NCBI RefSeq assembly: GCF_005577435.1
Contig: NZ_CP040396.1
Span: 2,670,501-2,734,500, forward strand
Reading direction: 5' to 3'
Length of the DNA: 64,000 nucleotides
From: Paenibacillus algicola
Lineage (GTDB): Bacteria; Bacillota; Bacilli; Paenibacillales; Paenibacillaceae
Shown piece after piece: positions 46,613 to 54,613 of the stretch. Both the position numbers and the translations under genes were made by a program. Within the stretch, counting starts at the first letter, position 1, and each line of letters begins with the position of its first letter. A model generated the notes under the pieces. It was not told the DNA's origin. It made no database searches and saw nothing but the letters and a program-made list of their open reading frames with translations.

Positions 46613-47642
46613 GCGGGAGGCTTTCCATATAATCCAGCGCATCCTGCAATTTCTCTACCGGCACCAGCTTCATGTCCGTGCCGATCTGGTCTGCACGGGC
46701 CCTGGCGTCCTCGAAATTTTGGCGCGGCACGAAGAAAATCTCTGCCCCTTCACGATCGGCAGCCACAATCTTGTGCACAATCCCGCCAATGGGGCCCACC
46801 GTCCCCTCCTTCGTTATCGTCCCCGTACCGGCTGCAACATATCCTTTGGTCAAATCTCCGGGAGTCAGCTGATTGTAAATTTCCATCGTAAACATTAATC
46901 CCGCGGAAGGCCCTCCAATATTCGTAGCCGAGAAGGCTACCTTATGGTCCGGATGATCCGGCTGGATCGTCTGCATGGTTGCAATGAGTACGCCGAGGCC
47001 CGGCCTTTTTTCCCCGGTTGCGCTGTCTGTAATTTCGACCAGCGGGAGAGTCACATCAAGCGGCTTGCCACTGCGCTCCAGCTGTACCTGAATGCGGTCA
47101 CCGGCCTGCAGTGTACGAATAATTTCGGTCAAAGCCTCATGATCGTACACAGCCGTTCCGTTCACCTTCATCAGCTTGTCACCTGGACGGAAATAAGCCT
47201 CGCTGCCATACGTGTCCGGGACGGAACGGATAAACATATAATCTGGCACAATGTTGTAAGGAATCCCTGCAGCGGTATATGCCGCCTCCACGGCGAGTGA
47301 CTGTGAGGTATTCATGTAATAGATCTGGGTCGCGCTGTATTCCTCTTTACTCTGGTCACCCAGCTTCTGCTCCTTCTGTACGACCTCGCTGTTAGGATTG
47401 ACCGCCGACCAGGCGAGAAGCGCAATGTTGGCATAGCTCGCCGACACCGTTGTCAGCATAAATGCCCCCTGCTCCTCGGAATCTCCGCCATTCACCGAAA
47501 TCATCGGCTTGATTTCCTCCGCGCTGCCCGGCTGATAGATCATGTAGGGAGTCGGCATGTAGACGATAACGTACACCATGACAGCGACCAGCAGCAGATA
47601 AGCGGCGACTCTCATTCCACTTGAATTTCTTGTTCTGTTCAT
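46590..47642 (-). CDS. PDZ-domain Lon-like serine protease SepM/YlbL
   Basis: A membrane-anchored secreted protease. A transmembrane helix follows the start (MRVAAYLLLVAVMVYVIVY). A PDZ domain is at about residues 130-200 (YFRPGDKLMKVNGTAVYD). The Lon-type catalytic domain carries Ser in GGPSAGLMFTMEIY and Lys in GGIVHKIVAADREG. The start is ATG 47642 (MNRTRNSSG) behind AAGGAG. Length is 350 residues. SepM processes competence peptide in streptococci; substrates here are unknown. Confidence 0.92.
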   Translation of the reverse strand: MNRTRNSSGMRVAAYLLLVAVMVYVIVYMPTPYMIYQPGSAEEIKPMISVNGGDSEEQGAFMLTTVSASYANIALLAWSAVNPNSEVVQKEQKLGDQSKEEYSATQIYYMNTSQSLAVEAAYTAAGIPYNIVPDYMFIRSVPDTYGSEAYFRPGDKLMKVNGTAVYDHEALTEIIRTLQAGDRIQVQLERSGKPLDVTLPLVEITDSATGEKRPGLGVLIATMQTIQPDHPDHKVAFSATNIGGPSAGLMFTMEIYNQLTPGDLTKGYVAAGTGTITKEGTVGPIGGIVHKIVAADREGAEIFFVPRQNFEDARARADQIGTDMKLVPVEKLQDALDYMESLPLKAAAGA

Positions 47643-47765
47643 TTGATGTCTCCTTCCCCCGGATGCAGCTGTAGTCCAGCTGAAGTCCTTGTACACAAGG
47701 TCTAAAGGGCTGTCATCCCTGCATAAAATGGTACTAGCCATGTTTACGCAGGAAGGAGACCCCTT

Positions 47766-48965
47766 ATGAATAAAGACCCTGCCGGCGGTCTGAAGGCCGG
47801 CCTTTGGATCACGGTCTTGCTGGGAACGGCGGCATTCTTGCTCGTTGCAGCCATTGTCAGCGGACCGGAAACTGCTTTTGAGGCTTCGCTTCATGCGTTA
47901 CAGCTGTGGTGGCATATCGTCTTCCCGGCGCTGCTGCCCTTCCTCGTGCTGACCGAAATCATGCTGGCAAGCGGCGCTTCCCACGGCGCAGGCGTACTGC
48001 TGGAGCCGTTGATGCGCCGCGTGCTGAAGCTGCCGGGACAAGCAGGCTGGGTGCTCGTTACCGGCATGACTGCCGGCTTTCCGGCCGGAGCGCAGGCGGC
48101 GCAGACGCTGGCCCAGCAGGACCGATTGAGTCCACAGCTGACCGGCAGACTTGCGTCGTTATCACATTTTTGCAGCCCGATGGCCATTCTGATCGTCGTC
48201 GGAGCCGGCATGCTGCAGGACCCTGCCGCTGGCTACGTGCTGCTAATAGCGCATTGGTCAGGAGGACTGCTGGCGGCGTGGACACGCTCACGCAAGCATC
48301 AGAGCAGCGATGACATCCCGTCCGTGCCACACCACCAGCATACAAGTCCTCTGCTGCTAAGGGCTGCGCAGGCAGCCGGGCAGGCCAGGGCCCGAGACGG
48401 ACGCAGCCTGGGCAGGCTGCTCGGCGATTCGGTCAGCCGCTCCGTTCAGACGCTGATGATAACCGGCGGGTACATTATTATTTTTGCTGTGCTGATCTCT
48501 CTGCTGCAGCATTACTTCCCTATTGTACCCGGAAGCTTGACCTCCGGGACTCTGGAGCTGTACACCGGCGCGCAGGCATTAAGCCATGCGTTCACCGGGA
48601 CGACCCCCACTCAGTTAGCACTGCTCTCTGCCCTGTTAGCCTGGGGAGGTCTCAGCGGCCAGCTCCAGAGCTTGTCTATCGTTAAGGAGCGCGCGATTTC
48701 CTGGCGGGCCTACGCGGGGCATCGACTGCTGCATGCGCTCTACGCCGCCGGAATCACGCTGTTGATATGGAAGCCGCTTCAAGGACTGCTGCCCCCGGCA
48801 GCACCGGCGTTCGGCAGCATTCCTGCGGAGTATGCCCCGAACGGGCTCAGCTTCAGCGGCTGGGATTCTTTTGTGGACCTTTTTCTTTGGCAGGTCGTAC
48901 TTGGGCTTGTCCTGGTGCTTGCCTTCAGCCTCACGTCCCGTTTCTTTATTCAGCGGAAGGATTAA
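47766..48965 (+). CDS. ylbJ: Sporulation integral membrane protein YlbJ
   Basis: A polytopic protein with the nucleoside-transporter/gate fold, needed for spore cortex formation in Bacillus. The conserved segments are FPALLPFLVLTEIML, GMTAGFPAGAQAAQTLA and LSHFCSPMAILIVVGAGML, with further helices around residues 230-260 and 370-395. AAGGAGACCCCTT precedes the ATG. Length is 399 residues. The 3' end overlaps the convergent coaD end by 20 bases. Confidence 0.93.
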   Translation: MNKDPAGGLKAGLWITVLLGTAAFLLVAAIVSGPETAFEASLHALQLWWHIVFPALLPFLVLTEIMLASGASHGAGVLLEPLMRRVLKLPGQAGWVLVTGMTAGFPAGAQAAQTLAQQDRLSPQLTGRLASLSHFCSPMAILIVVGAGMLQDPAAGYVLLIAHWSGGLLAAWTRSRKHQSSDDIPSVPHHQHTSPLLLRAAQAAGQARARDGRSLGRLLGDSVSRSVQTLMITGGYIIIFAVLISLLQHYFPIVPGSLTSGTLELYTGAQALSHAFTGTTPTQLALLSALLAWGGLSGQLQSLSIVKERAISWRAYAGHRLLHALYAAGITLLIWKPLQGLLPPAAPAFGSIPAEYAPNGLSFSGWDSFVDLFLWQVVLGLVLVLAFSLTSRFFIQRKD

Positions 48966-49458
48966 GCTTACGGCGGAGGGCAGCATCCACCTCAGGTGAC
49001 ACCAGATCTGTAGTATCTCCATGAAAGTGGGCAATTTCCTTCACCAGACTGGAGCTGAGATAAGAATACTTCGGATTTGTCATCATAAAGATCGTTTCTG
49101 CATCCGGGTTAAGCTTGTGGTTCGTGGAAGCCAGCTGCAGCTCGTATTCAAAATCCGTCACCGACCGGATTCCGCGCACAATAACATTGGCGTTCTTTTG
49201 CCGGACATAGTTGGCTAACAGATCTCTAAAGCTGTCAATCTGCACATTGGGCAGATGAGCCGTGACCTGGGCGAGCAGATCCTTGCGTTCATCCACCGTA
49301 AACAGCGGATTCTTGCTCATGTTGTTCAGGACAGCCACGATGAGCAGGTCAAATTGCCGGGACGCTCTCGTAATAATATCCATATGTCCCATCGTAACGG
49401 GATCAAACGTGCCGGGGTAAACGGCAATGCGGTATGATTTCTGCGGTTCTGTGGTCAT
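48946..49458 (-). CDS. coaD: Phosphopantetheine adenylyltransferase CoaD
   Basis: CoaD makes dephospho-CoA in coenzyme A synthesis. The nucleotidyltransferase motif is VYPGTFDPVTMGHMDII, and the ISSSLVKEIA-like tail motif appears as SYLSSSLVKEIAHFHGD. The start is ATG 49458, 10 bases after GAGGAGG; a TTG two codons earlier is in frame. Length is 170 residues. It overlaps or abuts rsmD. Confidence 0.97.
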   Translation of the reverse strand: MTTEPQKSYRIAVYPGTFDPVTMGHMDIITRASRQFDLLIVAVLNNMSKNPLFTVDERKDLLAQVTAHLPNVQIDSFRDLLANYVRQKNANVIVRGIRSVTDFEYELQLASTNHKLNPDAETIFMMTNPKYSYLSSSLVKEIAHFHGDTTDLVSPEVDAALRRKLNPSAE

Positions 49459-49460
49459 AG

Positions 49461-50054
49461 TCAAGCTTCCTCCTCGCCGGATGACTCCGGCATGCTGCTG
49501 GATCCCGTAAATCTGTAGATGGAAACCGCGGTCTCACCGTATCGTGCACTGCGGAGATGCCGGAAGCCCTCCAGCGTCTCTGGATACGTGTAGGACGATT
49601 CATACTCAAGCACGATCAGAGCGTCATCATAGAGCAGTCCCTTATCGCTCAGCTCGGTCATCAGCGCATCGCCGTTCTTCATCCGGTAGGGCGGATCCAG
49701 AAACACGAGGTCAAATTTGTAGCCTCTGCGCTCCAGTACCTTCAATGCACGCGCGGCATCATTGCGGAACACCTCCGCCTGGGACGTAAAGCCGGTTGCG
49801 GCAAGATTGGCTTTGATCGTGTCCAGGCTCTTGCTGTCTGCGTCAATAAATACAGCCTTGTCCATTCCGCGGCTAATGCTTTCAATGCCCAGTCCGCCAG
49901 TGCCCGCAAACAGGTCCAGCGCGGCACCTCCGTCAAAATAAGGCCCGATCATACTAAATAATGCTTCCTTTACTTTATCCGTCGTGGGACGGGTGCCCGT
50001 ACCCGGAACGCTTTTCAGCGGCCGGCCTTTGGCACGACCCGATATTACTCTCAC
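49461..50054 (-). CDS. rsmD: 16S rRNA (guanine966-N2)-methyltransferase RsmD
   Basis: RsmD methylates G966 of 16S rRNA. It shows VRVISGRAKGRPLKSVPG, the SAM motif ALDLFAGTGGLGIESISRG and the catalytic FLDPPYRMKNG. The start is GTG 50054 after GGGTGA, giving 197 residues. The open frame extends to 50387 but the extra sequence has no family character. It is the last host gene before the prophage. Confidence 0.96.
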   Translation of the reverse strand: MRVISGRAKGRPLKSVPGTGTRPTTDKVKEALFSMIGPYFDGGAALDLFAGTGGLGIESISRGMDKAVFIDADSKSLDTIKANLAATGFTSQAEVFRNDAARALKVLERRGYKFDLVFLDPPYRMKNGDALMTELSDKGLLYDDALIVLEYESSYTYPETLEGFRHLRSARYGETAVSIYRFTGSSSMPESSGEEEA

Positions 50055-50512
50055 TAGTATTTCACCCGTTTCCTGTCCTAATGTCGTTTCTTGTATGAAA
50101 ATGATGGCATTGAATGAGAATATCGTAACATAATCTATGGTCGATGAAAAAGAGATCCCCCTGAAAATGAAATTTGCCAATGGGGTATATTCCTGGCAAG
50201 ATCCGGGCATTCTAACATTATCGACATCAAAAGTGTCGTAGACAACCGCGAAAGAAGACTTACGTTTCCCCATAAGCTCTTCGTCCGGTTTCTCCTCTCC
50301 CATGAGGGCGCTCTGCAAAGGGCGCCCGATTTTTTTATGTATATAAACCCTTACTGGACAAGGCTTTCCACGCAACAATATCGACAATATTATGCTGCGG
50401 TTTTAAGTACATGTAGACCATTTGTAGACCAAATTATTAACAAAGGATAATAGCATCAATCAATATATAAAGAAAAAAAGAAAAGAGACTTTGGTCAAAA
50501 CATTTGCATGTG
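50055..50512. other. Intergenic host-prophage junction region
   Basis: No supported gene. It contains the rsmD promoter region, an orphan plus-strand terminator (50306-50336), and a tandem repeat TGTAGACCA at 50412-50420 and 50423-50431. Composition becomes clearly AT-rich after about 50400. The prophage end is probably in 50340-50510. The attachment core cannot be fixed without the other end. Confidence 0.5.
50306..50336 (+). terminator. Orphan plus-strand terminator
   Basis: GGGCGC pairs with GCGCCC around a 10-base loop and is followed by GATTTTTTT on the plus strand. No plus-strand gene is seen directly upstream, so it may end a small RNA or be left from a lost gene. Confidence 0.6.
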
Positions 50513-50548
50513 GAATATTTTGACTAGTAAAATATTCCTGCGTCTGAT
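50513..50548 (+). promoter_or_regulatory. Promoter with overlapping inverted-repeat operator for the prophage cargo pair
   Basis: GAATATTTT (50513-50521) and AAAATATTC (50529-50537) form a perfect 9-base inverted repeat around GACTAGT. The repeat covers a -35 TTGACT (50520-50525); TCTGAT (50543-50548) at 17 bases is the -10 candidate. A repressor bound here would block the promoter. Confidence 0.5.
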
Positions 50549-50586
50549 AGACTATCCCTATATTTGTATATTTAAGGGGGATTACG

Positions 50587-51156
50587 TTGAATAAGGTTTT
50601 AAAATCGGGGATTATGGCATTAATTGCTGTAATGATGTTGTCGGGATGCTCAGAGGCGCAAATAGAGAAGGTTAGCAGTGCTGAAGCAGAAACTGTAGAA
50701 GCTAGCGCTAAGAATACTACTGAAAAAGAAACGCTGGCTAAAGAAGAAGAGCCGAAAGAAGAAGCGAAACAAACTGAGATTTTCAAAATTGGTGACTCGG
50801 TTAAATTCGACGATCTTGTCATCACCTTGAATTCAGCAGAAGAAAATAAAGGCGGCGACTTTGATACGCCTCAAGATGGGTATGTGTACCAAGTGCTTGA
50901 CATTACCGTTGAAAACAAAGGAACAGAAGAAGCCAGTGTTTCTTCTATATTAAACACAGCCATGGCTGACGGTGATGGTTATAGTTACGATATCGGACTT
51001 GTTACGTTTATCAAAAATCAATTAGACGGAGCCGTACCGGCAGGACGTAAACTTCGCGGCCAGCTCGCTTTTGAAGTTCCAAAAGATGCCGAATCTTTAG
51101 AGTTCATCTTTAAAGATACCTTCTCTACCGGACAAGCGATCTGGAAAGTTAAGTGA
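50587..51156 (+). CDS. Secreted lipoprotein with DUF4352-like domain
   Basis: A 189-residue lipoprotein starting at TTG 50587 behind GGGGG. The signal peptide ends in a lipobox (MMLSGC, Cys21). A charged Glu/Lys/Ala linker (about residues 25-60) leads to a beta-sandwich of the DUF4352 type: FKIGDSVKFDDLVITLNSA, YVYQVLDITVENKGTEEA, RKLRGQLAFEVPKDAESLEF. It is on the plus strand, opposite to the phage genes, at the lysogenic end. It is probably expressed from the prophage in the host membrane surface. The function is unknown; exclusion of other phages is one possibility. Confidence 0.8.
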   Translation: MNKVLKSGIMALIAVMMLSGCSEAQIEKVSSAEAETVEASAKNTTEKETLAKEEEPKEEAKQTEIFKIGDSVKFDDLVITLNSAEENKGGDFDTPQDGYVYQVLDITVENKGTEEASVSSILNTAMADGDGYSYDIGLVTFIKNQLDGAVPAGRKLRGQLAFEVPKDAESLEFIFKDTFSTGQAIWKVK

Positions 51157-51365
51157 ATGAGCAAATAAAACTGGCTATGCGAAACCGCCAGCAGCTGACG
51201 ATCCGCACCAATGATGGAGAGACGCTGCGAGGCATACCAGAAGCATGCACGGACCGTGTGAAGCTGCGTAACGATCATGGAATTGTACATGTACCTGTGG
51301 CGGATATAGAGCATGTAAGCCGGTTAATACCATTAGAACGCAAAAAAGACCCTTCCAGCACATAG
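51153..51365 (+). CDS. Small beta-rich (Sm-fold-like) hypothetical protein
   Basis: A 70-residue product starting at GTG 51153, overlapping the lipoprotein stop as GTGA. The pattern LTIRTNDGETLRGIPE, then VKLRNDHGIVHVPVADIEHV, resembles the strand order of small Sm-like or YolD-like domains. The family assignment is tentative. It is cotranscribed with the lipoprotein and ends at a shared terminator. Confidence 0.55.
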   Translation: MNEQIKLAMRNRQQLTIRTNDGETLRGIPEACTDRVKLRNDHGIVHVPVADIEHVSRLIPLERKKDPSST

Positions 51366-51379
51366 CCGGTAGGGTCTTT
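51345..51379. terminator. Bidirectional terminator between cargo genes and lysis genes
   Basis: AAAGACCCT pairs with AGGGTCTTT around a 17-base loop. The minus strand continues with TTT and the plus strand with GCTTA. The arms overlap the last codons of the small plus-strand ORF and nearly touch the amidase stop. Confidence 0.75.
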
Positions 51380-51381
51380 GC

Positions 51382-52113
51382 TTACTTATGTTGATTATTA
51401 ATAAAGCGGCTCATCATGACAGCCATTTCCTCTCGGGTGATCGGCGCACCTGGACGGCTGCCATCCACATAACCCTGATCGGTCATTGCTTTCCAGGCTG
51501 GAGCGGCCCAGGGGCTTACAACATTGATATCACGTTCAGACTTGGCCACGGTCGTTTCCTCCTTTTTCTTGAGTCCCAAGTGATTTGCAATCCCAGTTAC
51601 ATGTCCCTGAATAATGGCATGCAGCACTTCCTGACGTTTAAGCAGGCCGGCATCCTTTGCAACGTCAACAAACAGATTTTCTGTCAGCACAGCCGGCATC
51701 TTGCTCTCCCGAACCATGTGCAGGTTCGCACTCTTTTGCCCCCGATCCGTAACCCCGTAAGGCTTAAGCGCCGACATGATCTCACGGTGCAGTACATTCT
51801 GTAGAGCTACGGAGGCTGCCATTGCATTAGTGAAGCGAAATGTCTCAAAGCCACCCGATCCGCCTGCAGCATTACAGTGAATGGATACCAGGATGTCAGC
51901 TCCCGCTCTGTTTGCCTTGTTTGTGCGGTCGGACAGCTCAAGAGATACGTCCGTGTTCCGGGACATAAGCACCTCCACACCCTCGTACTCAGCTTCCAGC
52001 TGCTGCTGGATCCCTTGGGACACCTTCAGCACAATATCCTTCTCCTGCAGCCCATTCGCTGTAGCGCCGGGGTCCTTACCGCCATGACCTGCATCGATCC
52101 ACACTTTCTTCAT
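51382..52113 (-). CDS. Phage endolysin: N-acetylmuramoyl-L-alanine amidase (Amidase_3)
   Basis: A 243-residue endolysin. The zinc amidase core shows WIDAGHGGKDPGATANGL, a Glu in LQEKDIVLKV, ILVSIHCNAAGG and the catalytic Glu in AVLTENLFVD. The C-terminal about 45 residues (VSPWAAPAWKAMTDQGYVDG, TREEMAVMMSRFINN) are one S-layer-homology-like repeat for wall binding. No signal peptide, so release depends on the holin. It overlaps the holin stop as ATGA. Confidence 0.93.
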   Translation of the reverse strand: MKKVWIDAGHGGKDPGATANGLQEKDIVLKVSQGIQQQLEAEYEGVEVLMSRNTDVSLELSDRTNKANRAGADILVSIHCNAAGGSGGFETFRFTNAMAASVALQNVLHREIMSALKPYGVTDRGQKSANLHMVRESKMPAVLTENLFVDVAKDAGLLKRQEVLHAIIQGHVTGIANHLGLKKKEETTVAKSERDINVVSPWAAPAWKAMTDQGYVDGSRPGAPITREEMAVMMSRFINNQHK

Positions 52114-52379
52114 TCTTGATCAGCTCCGATCTTGGCTTGTTTCACGGCCTGGTGACCAAAGACTGCAAATGCGCCGGCCAGGATACCCTGGATGACTGAT
52201 TCCACAGACCAGCCAATCAAACCGATAGTTAAGATGATGGCAACCATAACGACGATGTAAATAATGCTCCAGTTGGGCACGTTCGGGGTTTGTTTCAACA
52301 CATACCCAATCACCCAGCATGCGGCCACAACGATCAACAGCCGCGGATCAACCAATTCAAAAATCATATTCCATTCCAT
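52110..52379 (-). CDS. Phage holin (Hol44/holin superfamily V type)
   Basis: A small membrane protein with helices at about residues 10-27 (LLIVVAACWVIGYVLK), 38-55 (IIYIVVMVAIILTIGLIGW) and 62-80 (IQGILAGAFAVFGHQAVK). This is the pattern of the Phage_holin_5_2 family. The start is ATG 52379 because GAGAGG lies 8-9 bases upstream; the ATG at 52388 touches that site. It sits next to the endolysin. Confidence 0.85.
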   Translation of the reverse strand: MEWNMIFELVDPRLLIVVAACWVIGYVLKQTPNVPNWSIIYIVVMVAIILTIGLIGWSVESVIQGILAGAFAVFGHQAVKQAKIGADQE

Positions 52380-52399
52380 TTCAATCATCCTCTCGTTTC

Positions 52400-52687
52400 C
52401 TATTCTTCAATTCGGTCAAGCCGCTTGTGCGCTTGTTTTGCCGACTCTTCGACCCGCGTAAGACGCTCCGAAAAATCATCCATTCGCCTGCCTATGTCAC
52501 GCAGGTCCACACGAATATCCAGGATCCCCGTCTTGATATAAGACACATCGGTGTGTAACGATGCGTCTGCTGTGGCCTCTTGTACAACTTCTGCTTTATA
52601 GGCCTTTGTTTTACCTACCCAACCAAGCACAATGCCGCTAATGGCAGCAGTTACCGATATGATTGCAGTGAGCACGGTCCAGTCCAC
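52400..52687 (-). CDS. XhlA-like lysis accessory protein
   Basis: A 95-residue protein starting at GTG 52687 behind AGGGGG. The N-terminal membrane helix (LTAIISVTAAISGIVLGWVG) is followed by a charged, probably coiled-coil C-terminus (DIRVDLRDIGRRMDDFSERL). This inverts the order of classical XhlA, where the helix is C-terminal, so the name is by role and position. Confidence 0.6.
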   Translation of the reverse strand: MDWTVLTAIISVTAAISGIVLGWVGKTKAYKAEVVQEATADASLHTDVSYIKTGILDIRVDLRDIGRRMDDFSERLTRVEESAKQAHKRLDRIEE

Positions 52688-52718
52688 CCTTCTTCCCCCT
52701 GTCTCTCTAAATAAAAGA

Positions 52719-52739
52719 GCCCCCGGAGATCCCGAGGGC
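52719..52739 (-). terminator. Terminator after the CD1375-like gene
   Basis: GCCCTCG pairs with CGGGGGC (one G-U pair) on the minus strand, followed by TCTTTTATTT. It separates tail genes from the lysis cassette, which then needs its own promoter. Confidence 0.65.
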
Positions 52740-52770
52740 ATAAAAAATACGCCTTGCGGCGCTGCTTGAA

Positions 52771-52911
52771 TTACTCTGCTGTAATTGGCTTCCCGTTTTC
52801 ATCCAGTCCAAGTGCCGCCAAATGCTCCCGAACCTTATCTTTTTGAGATGCTGGTACCTGAGCAAAACTGATCTCTCCATACATTACCAAACCTGCAAAA
52901 ACTGCTGTCAT
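52771..52911 (-). CDS. Small phage protein of the CD1375/XkdX-like group
   Basis: A 46-residue protein, MTAVFAGLVMYGEISFAQVP to DENGKPITAE. It has the short helix, G-x-IS/T-x-x-x-VP and basic helix pattern seen in small proteins after tail-fibre genes. GGGAGGTGA precedes ATG 52911. The same frame is open to ATG 52980, adding a hydrophobic 23-residue segment. Confidence 0.65.
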   Translation of the reverse strand: MTAVFAGLVMYGEISFAQVPASQKDKVREHLAALGLDENGKPITAE

Positions 52912-52982
52912 ATCGTACTCACCTCCCTTCATGAGATATAGGATCAGCCGGATAAAAATAGTGATTAAAAAGGCCCTCATGA

Positions 52983-53393
52983 TTACTCACCAGTTATTAG
53001 CTGGTACAGTTCCATAAGGGCCAGTTTATTCTCGATGTCGGTTTGCTGTATTTTTTCCTGAAGTACTTTCACCTGATCGGATAACGGAGGTTGATAAACA
53101 GGTTCTTGCGGCGTAGGAGCGTTTGGATCAGGGTAGTAAAACTCCAGCCCACCCGTTTCCGGGTTTATTCTGCCCAGGACGCCCTCCCGGAAATCTTGTT
53201 CATAATCTTCTGGTTCCAACTTTACAACGCCTACGGTTTCGGGCTGTCGTTCCTGCAACTTTGATATAGTATCGAGCGGGTTACGCTTAACCCCATATTT
53301 TGGGTCTGTTGAATGGCTTACCCCCGTATTATGCAATATCTCTCCGGTTGTCTTATCGTAGTAAATCCACCTTCCAAACGTGTATAAATCCAT
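52983..53393 (-). CDS. Phage tail-fibre-associated hypothetical protein
   Basis: A 136-residue acidic protein starting MDLYTFGRWIYYDKTTGEIL, with a Pro-rich linker (PDPNAPTPQEPVYQPP) and a C-terminal helix (SDQVKVLQEKIQQTD). Similar proteins follow tail-fibre genes in Paenibacillus and Bacillus prophages and may aid fibre assembly. The role is inferred from position. Confidence 0.6.
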   Translation of the reverse strand: MDLYTFGRWIYYDKTTGEILHNTGVSHSTDPKYGVKRNPLDTISKLQERQPETVGVVKLEPEDYEQDFREGVLGRINPETGGLEFYYPDPNAPTPQEPVYQPPLSDQVKVLQEKIQQTDIENKLALMELYQLITGE

Positions 53394-53414
53394 TTTTCCA
53401 CCACCTTTTTTTTG

Positions 53415-54602
53415 TTATGCCCACGCTCTGACATTAACGTCATAGGCGGTCGGGAGATAATCCCCCCCGTTAAATTTCAATACAATCACCTGCGGCATTG
53501 GTGTGGTATTTGTTATACCCGCGCCACTTGCTGTTTGTAAGGCCATACTGCTTCCGCCGTAGCCAGCAATTACAAGGTATTTAAAGTCGATATCTGGATA
53601 ATACGGTGTTGTAGTCGTTAACATTGTACCTACAAGCCAATCAGTCTGACCGCCTCTGAATGTGATTGATACTATTCTCGGTATAAATGGCATAGACACA
53701 GTTGCCGTGGCGTATCTTGCCATATTACCCAAATTGACTTCATAGTACTGCTTCCCCTCCTGCAAGGCTCCCGTTATGTTGCCCACAACTACTCCCGCCC
53801 GCAGGTTGGCTGATGTTAATCCCGGCGTGGCAGCGGCTACCCAACTGTTACCGTCAAAGTAACCTCTCGGCGGTTTTATAAAAGTCCGATCCCCCGAAAA
53901 GATAGATAATTCCAGGCCTGGCTGATGAAAATTCTCAGCACTACGATTAGGCATAGCTCCTGCAGTCTCCGCGATCGTAGTACCGATTAGCACTTTGTCA
54001 GCCGGGACAGATACTGCCGGAACCACACCAGATCCGTTATGATAACCATCAGGAATTGGTTTCGCCGTCTTGCCTGGCGTCAACGTAACCGCCCCACGGT
54101 TTGGCATGCTGCCCGTTATTGGTCCGCTTGCGTTACTCGCCGTTTTACCGGCCAGAATATCGGCAGCCGTTACGTTACCGACCGCGCGGATTACGGCAGC
54201 TATTTTCGGGATGAGTTGAGACCAGGTTTCGCTCGTGGATGCCGTCACCCCGATGGAGTTAAGCGCGGCAACCACTTCCGCTTTACGCTCAACTCCAAGC
54301 TGCTTTCCCGCGAGGGCTTCGTCGTATGCAACTTTGACTGCCTTCTCAGTGGCTGCTACAGTCTCACGTGTTCCGTTAGTGGCATTGGAGAGTTGCACAA
54401 TACCAGCTTCCGTTAAGGATGCAGGAGGGACCTCACCAGCTTTCTCCTGCAGTTCCATTAACGCCTCAGACACCCCATTGAAAAACCAGTTCAGCCAAGC
54501 TGCTGGCGGATGATCACTGACCTGCCATCCTTCTTGTTTTTTGGACTCCGGAGGCTCCACCCCCGCCGCCGCCCATTCAGGTACGATTTTCTCAAATGGC
54601 AA
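53415..54602 (-). CDS. Phage tail fibre protein
   Basis: A 395-residue protein. The N-terminus (EGWQVSDHPPAAWLNWFFNG) resembles the baseplate-attachment part of tail fibres. A phage-fibre repeat (LTEAGIVQLSNATNGTRETV) follows at about residues 62-95. The middle has two related segments (ITGSMPNRGAV and TAGAMPNRSAE). The C-terminal about 120 residues are beta-rich and are the likely receptor-binding part. Confidence 0.85.
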   Translation of the reverse strand: MPFEKIVPEWAAAGVEPPESKKQEGWQVSDHPPAAWLNWFFNGVSEALMELQEKAGEVPPASLTEAGIVQLSNATNGTRETVAATEKAVKVAYDEALAGKQLGVERKAEVVAALNSIGVTASTSETWSQLIPKIAAVIRAVGNVTAADILAGKTASNASGPITGSMPNRGAVTLTPGKTAKPIPDGYHNGSGVVPAVSVPADKVLIGTTIAETAGAMPNRSAENFHQPGLELSIFSGDRTFIKPPRGYFDGNSWVAAATPGLTSANLRAGVVVGNITGALQEGKQYYEVNLGNMARYATATVSMPFIPRIVSITFRGGQTDWLVGTMLTTTTPYYPDIDFKYLVIAGYGGSSMALQTASGAGITNTTPMPQVIVLKFNGGDYLPTAYDVNVRAWA

Positions 54603-54613
54603 TGTTATCCCTC

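Noticed and set aside
49461..50387. RsmD with a 111-residue N-terminal extension
   Set aside because: Extension has no methyltransferase or other family features; GTG 50054 gives the standard length and has a ribosome site.
50340..50452. Open plus-strand frame ending INKG as an integrase C-terminus
   Set aside because: No tyrosine-recombinase motif (R-H-x-x-R or catalytic Tyr context) visible.
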